A stretch of DNA of 64,000 bases from the NCBI RefSeq assembly GCF_036924595.1, contig NZ_JAZHRV010000001.1, positions 4,588,001 through 4,652,000 on the forward strand, written 5' to 3'. Origin of the DNA: Bradyrhizobium algeriense (lineage in GTDB: Bacteria; Pseudomonadota; Alphaproteobacteria; Rhizobiales; Xanthobacteraceae). The notes beneath the pieces were generated by a model. It did no database searches, was not told the DNA's origin, and saw only the letters and a program-made list of their open reading frames with translations. Below, piece after piece: positions 1 to 8,498 of the stretch; position 1 is the stretch's first letter, and every line of letters begins with the position of its first letter. The translations under genes and the position numbers were made by a program.

Positions 1-256
1 CGCGCCGCGAGGCGTTGCTCGGCAGCACCTTGGAGACCACAAACAGTTTTTCACGTGGCAGCCCCGCGATCGCGTCTGCGATCACGAGCTCCGCGTCGCC
101 ATACATCTCGGCGGTGTCGATATGCGTCATGCCTGTGTCGATGCCACGGCGCAGCGCCGCAACGGCCGCCTTGCGGTCGCCGCGGTCGAGATACCAGGTG
201 CCCTGCCCGATCACGGATACGTCGGGGCCGCCTATGCCGAATTTTTTCTGTTTCAA
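1..256 (-). CDS. Aldo/keto reductase, N-terminal part (cut by window start)
   Basis: About 85 codons read leftward out of the window. The translation starts KQKKFGIGGPDVSVIGQGTW and continues through GIDTGMTHIDTAEMYG, the aldo/keto reductase first strand and the Asp/Tyr active-site segment (DTAEMYG). Members are NAD(P)H-dependent (alpha/beta)8-barrel carbonyl reductases of the cytoplasm. A TTG start at 254-256 is preferred because GAGGTC lies just upstream and no ATG or GTG sits nearby in frame. The substrate cannot be told from this fragment. The LysR gene upstream points the same way, with 7 bases between its stop and this start, so the two may be co-transcribed. Confidence 0.85.
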   Translation of the reverse strand, partial: MKQKKFGIGGPDVSVIGQGTWYLDRGDRKAAVAALRRGIDTGMTHIDTAEMYGDAELVIADAIAGLPREKLFVVSKVLPSNASRR

Positions 257-263
257 GATGACC

Positions 264-890
264 TCAGCTTCTGACGATGCCGACCACACGACGACGATGC
301 AGCGCGAGCGAATTCTCGACCGGGAGAGCGCGCAGCCAATCGCGGAAACTCGATATCTCGGGACAGTCCGCCGTGCCGGCAGGCGCAATCAGCCAATCGC
401 CGAGCCCGGATCCTTCGGTCACGCGGTCGCAGCGGTAGCCCGGATGGTTGCCGAGCCCGCGCGCGATCAGCACATCGACCTTGCCCTCGATCAACTCGTG
501 CAGGCCGGCGGGCTGCAGCACCCGCAAGCCGATTTCCGCGTGGCTTGCGCGAAACGCCTCCAGTTCCAGACGGCGCAGATCGAAGCTGCCGTGCACGCCG
601 AGCTGTAGCAGCACCGCGCCCACCGGCTTCAATTGCGCGGTCGCATCGGCGATGCGGCGAAAGCCGTCGGAAATTTCCGGCAGATAGGCCTGGCCGGCCG
701 CGGTCAGGACGAGCTGCTTATGCAGCCGTTCGAACAGGCGGACGCCCAGGCGCGCTTCCAGCGCCTTCACCTGCTGCCCGACGGCGGCAGGCGTCACATG
801 CAGTTCATGCGCGGCCAGCTTGAAGCTGAGATGCCGCGCGGCGGCTTCGAACGCGCGGAGCGCATTGAGTGGGGGAAGGATGTAGGTCAT
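264..890 (-). CDS. LysR-family (GcvA-like) regulator with shortened effector domain
   Basis: The 208-residue product starts at the ATG at 890 (MTYILPPLNALRAFEAAARH), with GGACGG upstream. Residues 1-60 are a typical LysR winged helix (AARHLSFKLAAHELHVTPAA, then VGQQVKALEARLGVRLFER). After the first effector subdomain (about residues 80-170, with IEGKVDVLIARG) the sequence runs straight into the family's usual C-terminal segment (DWLIAPAG...FRDWLRAL). Family members are about 300 residues, so roughly 90-100 residues of subdomain II appear to be missing, without a frame break. DNA binding may survive while ligand response is doubtful. It is divergent from the VOC-RidA pair, with 126 bp between the starts, and may control that pair or the reductase downstream. 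Confidence 0.8.
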   Translation of the reverse strand: MTYILPPLNALRAFEAAARHLSFKLAAHELHVTPAAVGQQVKALEARLGVRLFERLHKQLVLTAAGQAYLPEISDGFRRIADATAQLKPVGAVLLQLGVHGSFDLRRLELEAFRASHAEIGLRVLQPAGLHELIEGKVDVLIARGLGNHPGYRCDRVTEGSGLGDWLIAPAGTADCPEISSFRDWLRALPVENSLALHRRRVVGIVRS

Positions 891-1016
891 CGCCGTCCAG
901 TTTGTCACTGATAGGCGCTGGCCTTGCAATAGATTTTCTTGCGCACACCTGCAGCAACTATGCTTTGCCCCGCGGTGCCGCCGCCGGTTACGGTCGGCCT
1001 GCAATCCGGAGATCCC

Positions 1017-1886
1017 ATGCCACGCCTAATCGATCATCTCGTCATTTGTGTCCACGAACTGGCGCAGGCTGCGCTGGACTGGCAAACGCTCGGTTTCAAT
1101 CTCACGCCGACCGGCGTGCATCCGTTCGGAACGAGCAATCGCCTCGCGATGTTCGGGAACAATTTTCTGGAACTTCTGGCCGTCACCGATGCTGCGGCGG
1201 TGCCGCCGGCCACGCCTGATAGATTCAGCTTTGCCGCCCATAACCGGGATTTTCTTGCCACCGCGGAAGGAATGTCGATGCTGGCTTTGCACAGCGACGA
1301 CGCCCATGCCGATGCGGCGCGCTTCAAGGCCCACAACATCGGCGCCTATGCGCCGTTTGATTTTGGCCGTGACACGGTGCTGCCGGGCGGAGACACGGCT
1401 CGCCTTGAGTTTTCACTGGCCTTCGCCACCGATCCCGCCATGCCCGCCATCGCCTTCTTCACCTGCCAGCAGCGTCACCCGCCGGAACTGTTCTGGAAGC
1501 CCGACTATCAGCGCCACCCCAACGGCGCCTTGCGCGTGATCGAGGTCGTGATGTCGGCGCCGGAGCCGGCGGAGCATCGCGGTTTCTTCGAGTGCTTCAC
1601 GGAAAGCGCAGCCGAGCTTGCGCCCGGGCGATTGACGGTCGGCGAAAGCGGCGATCGGATCACCGTGCTCGGTCCGGCCGAAATGGCGCGCCGTCTGCCG
1701 GGCTTAGCCAGCAATACTTCGCCGCACTTTTGCGCCGCGCGTTTGGCGGTCACCGATCTGGATGCGACCAGGCGGGTATTGAAAGACAATGGCGTCGCCG
1801 TCGAAGTTGCCGGCGCCGTGCTGCTCGTTCCGCCCGCGGCGTCACATGGCCTGGCGCTGGAATTCATCCAACAGGAGATAATCTGA
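1017..1886 (+). CDS. VOC-superfamily glyoxalase-like protein
   Basis: The product has 289 residues. The ATG at 1017 follows a GGAG site. The N-terminus MPRLIDHLVICVHELAQAAL opens like the glyoxalase-like families, with a metal-ligand-type His in the first strand. Further VOC-like modules follow (MLALHSDDAHADAARF and, near the C-terminus, ARLAVTDLDATRRVLKDNGV). The fold supports metal-dependent isomerase, lyase or dioxygenase chemistry; the reaction cannot be told from sequence. The next gene, a RidA-family protein, starts one base after this stop, so the two are almost certainly co-transcribed and may act in one small catabolic or detoxification route. Confidence 0.75.
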   Translation: MPRLIDHLVICVHELAQAALDWQTLGFNLTPTGVHPFGTSNRLAMFGNNFLELLAVTDAAAVPPATPDRFSFAAHNRDFLATAEGMSMLALHSDDAHADAARFKAHNIGAYAPFDFGRDTVLPGGDTARLEFSLAFATDPAMPAIAFFTCQQRHPPELFWKPDYQRHPNGALRVIEVVMSAPEPAEHRGFFECFTESAAELAPGRLTVGESGDRITVLGPAEMARRLPGLASNTSPHFCAARLAVTDLDATRRVLKDNGVAVEVAGAVLLVPPAASHGLALEFIQQEII

Positions 1887-1887
1887 C

Positions 1888-2274
1888 ATGGCTCACATCA
1901 TCCGCCATAATCCCGCAAGCGTCCACGCGCCTTCCAGCGGCTACAGCATGGGGCAGGAACTTGGCCAGCATCGCCGGCTGCTGTTCGTCAGCGGCCAGGT
2001 GCCGGAAAAACCTGACGGCAGCGTGCCCGAAGGTTTCGAAGCGCAATGCGAGCAAGCCTGGCGCAACGTCATCGAGGTGCTCGCCGCCGCCGGCCTCGGC
2101 GTCGAGCATTTGGTCAAGGTCAATACGTTCCTGACCGACCGAAGCCAGGTCGTGGCCAACCGCGCCATTCGCCGCAAGATGCTCGGGGGAAACGAACCCG
2201 CGTCCACCGTGATGATCGCTGAAACCGTCGACGGAAAATGGTTGCTGGAGATCGAGGCGATCGCCGCGGAATAA
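1888..2274 (+). CDS. RidA/YjgF/YER057c-family protein without the canonical arginine
   Basis: The 128-residue product has the RidA architecture: an N-terminal segment ending in RLLFVSGQVP, a central helix (QAWRNVIEVLAAAGLGVEHL, then VKVNTFLTD) and the C-terminal LLEIEAIAA strand. Canonical RidA enzymes deaminate reactive enamines and imines with an Arg in the PARS motif. Here the aligned segment is PASTVMI, so that Arg is replaced by Ser. This suggests a non-canonical Rid subgroup with another activity. It starts one base after the VOC gene and probably shares its mRNA. Confidence 0.88.
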   Translation: MAHIIRHNPASVHAPSSGYSMGQELGQHRRLLFVSGQVPEKPDGSVPEGFEAQCEQAWRNVIEVLAAAGLGVEHLVKVNTFLTDRSQVVANRAIRRKMLGGNEPASTVMIAETVDGKWLLEIEAIAAE

Positions 2275-2317
2275 AACGCGGGCCGGGCTTCAGGGGCTGA
2301 TCAGGCGAGGATATCCC

Positions 2318-2992
2318 ATGGCTGAAATTCATTCCTTTTACGAGGCGCATCGCGGCGCAATGGAAGCTGCGATGCTCCAACGCCTAGACATTGCCGAAGC
2401 GATGCTGCGCGACCGAGCGCAACTCTCTGACGTGGACAGGATCAGGCGGGAGGTAATGGACGAGTTCGAGATTGTGCTCACCCAGATGCCTTATGTCGGA
2501 GGCGCCGCCAGCCGCATGAGCGATTTCTTCATGCGTTTGATGGGCTTTATGGCTATCGGCCGCGTGCTCAGGCGACACCGCGTGGCGCTGCCAGTAATCG
2601 GCGACATCGAGCGAGAGAGCTACAAGGCGCAGCTACTAACCGTGCCCGAAGCCGAACGGCTCGCTTCTGGCCGTCAGTTCATGTCTCGAGAGAACCAAGC
2701 CTTGCTGCGCGAGCAGGCGGTAAAAAGTCACGCGGAAGAATATCCGGAGGATTTCGTCTACGATTTCGTCGAGTCCGGCCCCGGCGACAGCTTTGACTTC
2801 GGCATCGACTACAAGGCCTGCGGCTTTTGCAAGTTCGCTGCTCGCCACGGTGATAAAGAAATCCTGCCGCACATTTGCGGGCTAGATTTCGAGGCCTATG
2901 CAACACGTGGCATTCGCTTGGAACGGACACAAACGCTGGCTGGCGGTGCGAGCCGCTGCAATTTTCGGTTCTCGCGGGTCGAACAGGAGTAG
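2318..2992 (+). CDS. L-2-amino-thiazoline-4-carboxylate hydrolase-like protein
   Basis: The product has 224 residues. The C-terminal half has the ATC-hydrolase-type pattern: FDFGIDYKACGFCKFA with two close cysteines, then HICGLDFEAYATRGIRLERT and TQTLAGGASRCNFRF. The founding enzyme opens the thiazoline ring of ATC on the way to cysteine in some pseudomonads, but most family members are uncharacterised. The N-terminal 90 residues are helical and acidic. It lies 43 bp after the RidA gene on the same strand and may extend that operon. GAGGATATCCC precedes the ATG and supplies a ribosome site. Confidence 0.75.
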   Translation: MAEIHSFYEAHRGAMEAAMLQRLDIAEAMLRDRAQLSDVDRIRREVMDEFEIVLTQMPYVGGAASRMSDFFMRLMGFMAIGRVLRRHRVALPVIGDIERESYKAQLLTVPEAERLASGRQFMSRENQALLREQAVKSHAEEYPEDFVYDFVESGPGDSFDFGIDYKACGFCKFAARHGDKEILPHICGLDFEAYATRGIRLERTQTLAGGASRCNFRFSRVEQE

Positions 2993-3489
2993 GACACGCC
3001 GGGTGGTCTGCTGTGGGCCATTCGCGTCGGCTTAGCCGGACCACGGCGACTTCCGGTCTACCCCGGTGAACGCACATTCTCAGGATAGGCGGGCATGTGC
3101 CGGGTGCATGGGATGTCCTTCCTTTAATGAAACGACACAAAAGCATTCAATCCATGCTGAGGCATGTTCGTGGCCAATTTGGTCGCACAGCAAGGTTTAC
3201 GTCGTCACGTGCAACACGCGCGTCGGCGTCCCTGAAATCTTCGCTCGTCATCCCAAAAAGACTTTTGCAAATAAATTAAGGCAAACGTCACCCAGCGGCT
3301 TAGGACTCACCGCGAGTCGAACTCCTGGAAGAAGCCCCTCCTGCGGAAGTGATGCACAACGGAAATCCCCTAATACAAAGCCAAAGCGCTAGATTGACAC
3401 AGATCAAGGCGCGAGCTGTAATCTGGACCTTAAGTATGCTGTGCAGACCTATTTGCTGGCGCTGCCTGTCGTGAGTGGAGTTGGCAACC
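2993..3489. other. Intergenic region upstream of the outer-membrane protein gene
   Basis: About 500 bases without a convincing gene. Short open frames here lack ribosome sites and recognisable sequence. The right half is more AT-rich than the surroundings and carries the FixK/FNR-type palindrome listed separately. Confidence 0.5.
3394..3407 (+). promoter_or_regulatory. FixK/FNR-type anaerobox
   Basis: TTGACACAGATCAA fits TTGA-N6-TCAA exactly and differs from the symmetric TTGAT-N4-ATCAA core at one base. FNR/FixK proteins bind such boxes, and in Bradyrhizobium FixK2 does so under low oxygen. The centre is about 90 bases before the ATG of the next gene. A class II activator site would place the transcript start near 3442, leaving about 48 bases of leader. 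Confidence 0.7.
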
Positions 3490-4209
3490 ATGCAGGTGCT
3501 CTTCATGACGGCTACCAAACAATACCAGGGCTCCTCGATCCGGATACGGACGCGCACTGACTTGTGGATTGCGGTATTCGCGCTCGTGGTCTCGCGGCCG
3601 GCCACGGCTGGCGATCTTGCCCCTGTCAATCCATCGCGCGCGGCGAGCGTTTGGGGGACGACGACGATTGGCATTGAAGCCAGTCCGGAATTCTATGCAC
3701 TTTCGGACAGCTCTCACGCCGCCGGAAGTTACGCCGACACGGAGGCAAAACTCGGCGTCACCCATGCCTTCGCAAACAATTGGTTTGTAGGCGGTTTGTT
3801 TCAGGTGACGGTCAAGAACGACAATACTTACCAAAATTATGTTGAGGGCTCGGTCGGATACAGATTCAATTTTGACAAATTCACCTTGAAGCCGTCTGTC
3901 GCAATCGGCAATACCGGAGGTGCAACGGGGCTCGGAACGAGCAGCACCGCCAATGCGTATTATTATGCTTTGTATCTAGCCGGCGACCTGAAGCTCAATT
4001 CGCAATGGACGTGGAACATGTTTGAGGTGCGCTACCGTGACGCGTTCGACTACACGTGGATCACTCCCAAGGTCGCAACCGGCCTGACTTATGAATGGAG
4101 CGCAGGTAACTTCGTCTATGGCAATGTGGGTTACGCTTGGAAAAATACGGGTAGTGGATTACTTGGCGACAAGATCAACGTCGCAGTCGGCTTCAGGCAT
4201 GGGTTCTGA
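3490..4209 (+). CDS. Outer-membrane beta-barrel protein
   Basis: The product has 239 residues. The ATG at 3490 is chosen because a GGAG site lies about 10 bases upstream; a GTG at 3475 is in frame. Residues about 20-40 form a signal peptide (LWIAVFALVV, then PATAGD). The rest is alternating strands with many Tyr, Gly and Asn (YVEGSVGYRFNFDKFTL, FVYGNVGYAW), ending in Phe as outer-membrane barrels do. It resembles small outer-membrane proteins of unknown function. It stands alone and is preceded by a FixK/FNR-type box, so expression under oxygen limitation is inferred. Confidence 0.7.
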   Translation: MQVLFMTATKQYQGSSIRIRTRTDLWIAVFALVVSRPATAGDLAPVNPSRAASVWGTTTIGIEASPEFYALSDSSHAAGSYADTEAKLGVTHAFANNWFVGGLFQVTVKNDNTYQNYVEGSVGYRFNFDKFTLKPSVAIGNTGGATGLGTSSTANAYYYALYLAGDLKLNSQWTWNMFEVRYRDAFDYTWITPKVATGLTYEWSAGNFVYGNVGYAWKNTGSGLLGDKINVAVGFRHGF

Positions 4210-4552
4210 TTGTCATCAAAGCATGTCGAGCCGTTGTCAGGCTAGGCCCCATGTCCGAGTTGGGTCATTCGCGTCGGTTTTGGCATGCCTGTCGATGTCC
4301 GGTTAGCGGGCATCTTCGACATGGCTGAGCCCCGAAGATTGCGCGGGGCGAGGGAGACGGGACGCGTCATTGCAAGCGCAGCGCAGCAACCCTCCTCTCC
4401 GCCTGGGGAAGCATGGATTGCTTCCGCCTTCGCTCTTTGAGCTTCGGCGGACAAGTCGTCGCGGAGCCTGTCATCGGGCGCGCGTCGCGCGACCCGGTGG
4501 CGCCCTTGCGCAAACGCTTCGCGTTTGTCGCAGGCAATGACGGCGGATAATT
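4210..4552. other. Intergenic region mostly occupied by a dispersed repeat
   Basis: No gene is seen between the barrel protein and the convergent nasC. A repeat bounded by GTCATTGC and GCAATGAC fills 4366-4541. It may also end the nasC transcript, though no oligo-T tract is present. Confidence 0.6.
4366..4541. repeat. Dispersed palindromic repeat, copy 1 (family A)
   Basis: The element begins GTCATTGC and ends GCAATGAC. The 68-base core at 4415-4482 (GGATTGCTTCCGCC ... TCATCGGGCGCG) recurs in inverted orientation at 58467-58534 with only a few differences. Such intergenic palindromes are typical of Bradyrhizobium genomes; no coding capacity is seen. Confidence 0.85.
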
Positions 4553-7258
4553 CTAATTCGCCGCCGCCAGCTTCCGCTGCGCGGGATCGCCCGGCCCCGC
4601 CTGCGCAATCAACCGCTTCAGCTCCGGAATGCAGGAGCCGCAATTGGTGCCTGCTTTCAGCCTGGCACCGATATCCGCCGCCGAACGCGCGCCGCCCGCG
4701 ATGGTATCGCAGATGGTATTGCGGCCGACGCCGAAGCAGGCGCAGACGATCGGGCCGGCATTCGCAAGGCCATCCATCGATTTGCCCGACAGCAGCATGC
4801 GGCGCTGATCGGTGCCGAGCGTATCGGCGGCAAACAGCCCTTTCACGACGTTCCAGTCGCCGGCGTCCCGCGCGGGCCCGATGAACAGGCAGGTCTCGAT
4901 GCGGTCGCCGCTAAAGCACGCCGCGCGATAGACGCCGCCGCCGAAATCCTTGTATTCGGCGAGATCGTCCGTCGTGAATGATTTCAGCCAGGATTGCCAG
5001 CCCGCCAGATCGGCATTGTCGGCAAACAGGTAGCCGTGACCGCCACTGACGGCGACGCGGGCGCTCCAGGCGTGCTCAGGCAAAGCCAGCGGCTTGCGCG
5101 ACAGCGCGAAGCCGCGGAAGACATATTCGTAAGGCGTAATCGATGCTGGTGTCGCCTTGTTCTCGGGCTGGCCGGAGAACGGATCGGTGATGGGCGCCAC
5201 CAGCGAACCGACACGCGCGCCGGTCGCGTTGGCCTCGCTCCAGTGGATCGGCGCGAACAGCATGCCACGCTGCTGGCGTTCACTGACGATGACGCGAAGC
5301 GTGCACTGCCCGTAATCGGTGGTAACCCGCGCGAAGTCGCCGTCGGCGAGCCCGTGCCTGGCGGCATCGTCAGGATGAACTTCGACGAAGGGCTCCGGCA
5401 AATGCTGGCCGAGCCGCGGGCTTTCGCCGGTCCGGGTCATCGTGTGCCACTGGTCACGGATGCGGCCGGTGTTCAGCCGCAGCGGCCGTGCCGCCGTGGT
5501 CTCGGTCCGCAACGCGGGAATTTCCGGCGCGACAAAGCGGGCCTTGAAATCGTTGGCGAAGAATCCGCCCTCGGCGAAGAAGCGCGCCTGCGGCTCGTTG
5601 CCTTGCCGAACCGGCCATTGCACCGGCACCATGGCGTCGAAATCGCTGTCCGACAGCGATTGCAGTGCACCGATGTCGAAGTCGCGCGCGCCCTCGTTCT
5701 CGAAAGCCGAGAGCGCGGCGTGCTCGCGAAAGATATCCGCCGCCGAATGGAAGTCGAAGCCGGCGCCGAAGCCGAGGCGTCTGGCCACTTCGCCCATGAT
5801 CCACCAATCGGGCTTGGCTTCACCGGGTGGGGAAAGGAACGCCCGCTGCCGCGAGATGCAACGTTCCGAATTGGTCACGGTGCCGGATTTCTCGCCCCAG
5901 GCCTGCGCCGGCAGCAGCACATGCACGCCTACGTCGACCGTGTCGTTGGAGATGACGTTTTCGGAAACCACGAACAGCTCGAGCTTCTTCAGCGCCTCGC
6001 GAACGCCGTCGGCGTTCGGCAACGACACCGCCGGATTGGTACCCATCACCCACAGCGCCTTGATCTCGCCGCGCGCGATGGCCTCGAACATCTGGACCGC
6101 CTTCAGCCCCTCATGGGTGGCGATGCGCGGCGCCTTCCAGAACCGGCGCACGCGATCGATATCCGGCGGCGTAAATCCCATATGGGCGGCGAGCTGGTTG
6201 GCTAACCCGCCGACCTCGCGGCCGCCCATCGCATTGGGCTGCCCGGTCAGCGAGAACGGAGACGCGCCCGGCTTGCCGATCCGCCCGGTCGCGAGATGGC
6301 AGTTGACGATGGCGTTGACCTTGTCGGTGCCCTGCGCCGACTGGTTGACGCCCTGCGAATACATCGTGACGACACGCTCGGTGCTCGCAAACATCTGGAA
6401 GAATGCCGCGACGTCCTGCTCGGAGAGGCCGGTCGCCAGCGCGGTTGCACTGAGGCTGCCGGCCATGTTGCGCGCGCGGGCGATCGCGTCGTCGAAGCCA
6501 GAAGTGTAGCGCTCGATGTAATCCCGATCGAGCGCACCATTGTCGGCGAGGTAAATGAGCAACCCGCTGAACAGCGCGGTATCGGTGCCCGGCTTCAACC
6601 CCAGGAACAAATCGTCATCGCCGACGGTATCGGTCCGGCGCGGATCGATCACGATCATCCGCGCGCCGCGCTGCTGCTTGTTGACGAGCATGCGCTGGTA
6701 CAGCACCGGATGACACCAGGCCGCGTTCGAACCGACCAGCACCAAGAGGTCCGCCTCGTCGAGATCTTCATAGCAGCCCGGCACCGTGTCGGCGCCAAAG
6801 GCGCGGCGGTGGCCGGCAACGGATGAGGCCATGCAGAGCCGCGAATTGGTGTCGACATTGGCGCTGCCGATGAAGCCCTTCATCAGCTTGTTGGCGACGT
6901 AGTAGTCCTCGGTCAGCAACTGACCGGAGAGATAGAACGCAACCGCACCGGGGCCGTCGCGCGCGATGATGTGCTGGAATCTGTGGGCGACATGGTCGAG
7001 CGCGTCGCTCCAGGCCACCCGCTCCATGATCCCCTTGCCGCAGCGGATCATCGGATAGAGCAGCCGGTTGGTCAGGCCGAGCGTCTCGCCGAGCGCGGAT
7101 CCCTTCGAGCACAGCCGGCCGAAATTGGCGGGATGCGCGGGATCGCCCGATATCGCCGCCCCGCCCCGCCCGTCCGGCGTCGCCAGAATGCCGCAGCCGA
7201 CGCCGCAATAGGCGCAGGTGGTGCTGATGGTGCGTAGATCGGGATCGATGGCGGTCAT
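4553..7258 (-). CDS. nasC: Assimilatory nitrate reductase catalytic subunit
   Basis: A 901-residue cytoplasmic molybdopterin enzyme that reduces nitrate to nitrite. The N-terminus carries a 4Fe-4S motif (Cys15, Cys18, Cys22, Cys50; CAYCGVGCG and RLCSKG), followed by the bis-MGD domains (NTNSRLCMAS, GTNPAVSLPNADG). The C-terminal 60 residues are a BFD-like [2Fe-2S] domain (IVCACFGVG ... GTNCGSCIPEL), as in NasA/NasC enzymes and not in periplasmic NapA. There is no Tat signal. It ends a run nrtA-nrtB-nrtC-globin-flavoprotein-nasC, 13 bases after the flavoprotein, which in Bradyrhizobium is thought to deliver electrons to it. No nitrite reductase gene is present in the window. Confidence 0.96.
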   Translation of the reverse strand: MTAIDPDLRTISTTCAYCGVGCGILATPDGRGGAAISGDPAHPANFGRLCSKGSALGETLGLTNRLLYPMIRCGKGIMERVAWSDALDHVAHRFQHIIARDGPGAVAFYLSGQLLTEDYYVANKLMKGFIGSANVDTNSRLCMASSVAGHRRAFGADTVPGCYEDLDEADLLVLVGSNAAWCHPVLYQRMLVNKQQRGARMIVIDPRRTDTVGDDDLFLGLKPGTDTALFSGLLIYLADNGALDRDYIERYTSGFDDAIARARNMAGSLSATALATGLSEQDVAAFFQMFASTERVVTMYSQGVNQSAQGTDKVNAIVNCHLATGRIGKPGASPFSLTGQPNAMGGREVGGLANQLAAHMGFTPPDIDRVRRFWKAPRIATHEGLKAVQMFEAIARGEIKALWVMGTNPAVSLPNADGVREALKKLELFVVSENVISNDTVDVGVHVLLPAQAWGEKSGTVTNSERCISRQRAFLSPPGEAKPDWWIMGEVARRLGFGAGFDFHSAADIFREHAALSAFENEGARDFDIGALQSLSDSDFDAMVPVQWPVRQGNEPQARFFAEGGFFANDFKARFVAPEIPALRTETTAARPLRLNTGRIRDQWHTMTRTGESPRLGQHLPEPFVEVHPDDAARHGLADGDFARVTTDYGQCTLRVIVSERQQRGMLFAPIHWSEANATGARVGSLVAPITDPFSGQPENKATPASITPYEYVFRGFALSRKPLALPEHAWSARVAVSGGHGYLFADNADLAGWQSWLKSFTTDDLAEYKDFGGGVYRAACFSGDRIETCLFIGPARDAGDWNVVKGLFAADTLGTDQRRMLLSGKSMDGLANAGPIVCACFGVGRNTICDTIAGGARSAADIGARLKAGTNCGSCIPELKRLIAQAGPGDPAQRKLAAAN

Positions 7259-7271
7259 GGCGGCAACCGGA

Positions 7272-8489
7272 TTATGCAGCTTCCGAACGGATCGCGAGCG
7301 AGCGGCCGAACATCATGTCGGCGCGAATTCTTTGCGTCGGCTGCCGCGTGCGTATCAGTTCGAGATACCAGAGCGCGTCGCCGACATCGCCGATCAGGAC
7401 CGCACCGATCAATCGCCCGCCTGATATCACAAGCTTCTTGTAGGTGCCGTGATTGATATCGGAGAGCACGATGCTCTCGCTGCCGTCGCCGCCGATGAAA
7501 TCGCCGGCGGAGAACACGCTGACCCCGGAGACTTTCAAATTGGTCGCAACGATGCTGCCGGCATAGGAAGCCTCGCGGCCGGCGAGATGCCGCGCCAGCA
7601 CCCTCGCCTGCTCATAGGCCGGCTCGACCAGCCCGTAGCAGATGCCGCGATGCTCGGCGCATTCGCCGATCGCAAATACATCGGGTGCGCCGGTCTGCAG
7701 ATGGTCGTCGACCACGATGCCGCGCTTGACTGATATGCCGGCTTCCCGGGCGAGCGCAACGTTGGGCCGGATGCCCGCCGCGAAGATCACGGCGTCGGCC
7801 GGAATCAGCCGGCCGTCCACCAGTTCGACCCCTTCGACGCGCGTCACGCCATGGATGCGCGCGGTGTTGGCGTTGAGGAGGATTTCGATCCCCTTGCGCT
7901 CGACGAGGGATTTCAAAAGTTCGGCCGCGGGCGCATCCAGCTGGCGCTCCATCAGGCGGTCCATCAGATGCACCAGCGTCACCGGCGCGCCGGCCTTGGC
8001 GAGACCATAGGCCGCTTCGAGGCCCAGCAACCCGCCGCCGACCACCACCACGCGCTTCTTCTGCGCAGCCAGCGTCAGCAACAAATCGACGTCGCGGCTG
8101 TCGCGGAACGTATGCACGCCGGCAAGGTCGGCGCCCGGCACGTTGAGCCGCAGCGGCGACGAGCCCGTGGTCAGCACCAGTTTCGAGAACGGAACGCTCT
8201 CGTCATTCTCGATCTTGAGTTCGCGGCGGCCGACATCGACCCCGGTGGCCGTGCAGCCATATTTCAGGGTGACGCCGCGGTCGCGCCACCAGGAGGCCGG
8301 CCGCAGCTCGATGTCCTGCGAGGTGGTCTCGCCGGCCAGCACCGACGACAACAGCACGCGATTATAGGCGAGTCGCGGCTCGTCACCGATCACCGCTATG
8401 GCGTAGCGGCCAAGGGCTACCTTGGCCAATTCGTCGACAAGGCGGGCAGCGGCCATGCCGTTGCCGACGATGACAAGCGGTTCGCTCAT
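7272..8489 (-). CDS. flp: FAD-dependent NAD(P)H oxidoreductase of the nitrate cluster (Flp/NirB N-terminal type)
   Basis: The product has 405 residues. It opens with an FAD dinucleotide motif (IVGNGMAAARLVDEL) and has a second NAD(P)-binding motif (VVVVGGGLLGLEAAYGLAKA) and the FAD-closing segment DVFAIGECAEHRGICYG. This matches the N-terminal flavin module of NirB-type nitrite reductases, without the BFD and sirohaem parts. From published work on Bradyrhizobium, the equivalent Flp feeds electrons to NasC and to the neighbouring globin; that role is transferred here by gene order. The globin gene ends 9 bases upstream. Confidence 0.92.
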   Translation of the reverse strand: MSEPLVIVGNGMAAARLVDELAKVALGRYAIAVIGDEPRLAYNRVLLSSVLAGETTSQDIELRPASWWRDRGVTLKYGCTATGVDVGRRELKIENDESVPFSKLVLTTGSSPLRLNVPGADLAGVHTFRDSRDVDLLLTLAAQKKRVVVVGGGLLGLEAAYGLAKAGAPVTLVHLMDRLMERQLDAPAAELLKSLVERKGIEILLNANTARIHGVTRVEGVELVDGRLIPADAVIFAAGIRPNVALAREAGISVKRGIVVDDHLQTGAPDVFAIGECAEHRGICYGLVEPAYEQARVLARHLAGREASYAGSIVATNLKVSGVSVFSAGDFIGGDGSESIVLSDINHGTYKKLVISGGRLIGAVLIGDVGDALWYLELIRTRQPTQRIRADMMFGRSLAIRSEAA

Positions 8490-8498
8490 GGTGCATCC

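Noticed and set aside
3066..3392. Open frame of 108 codons before the outer-membrane protein
   Set aside because: No ribosome site and no family pattern; the two cysteine clusters look like chance.
4994..6205. Plus-strand open frame of 403 codons opposite nasC
   Set aside because: Antisense shadow; the minus-strand reading is a complete nitrate reductase.
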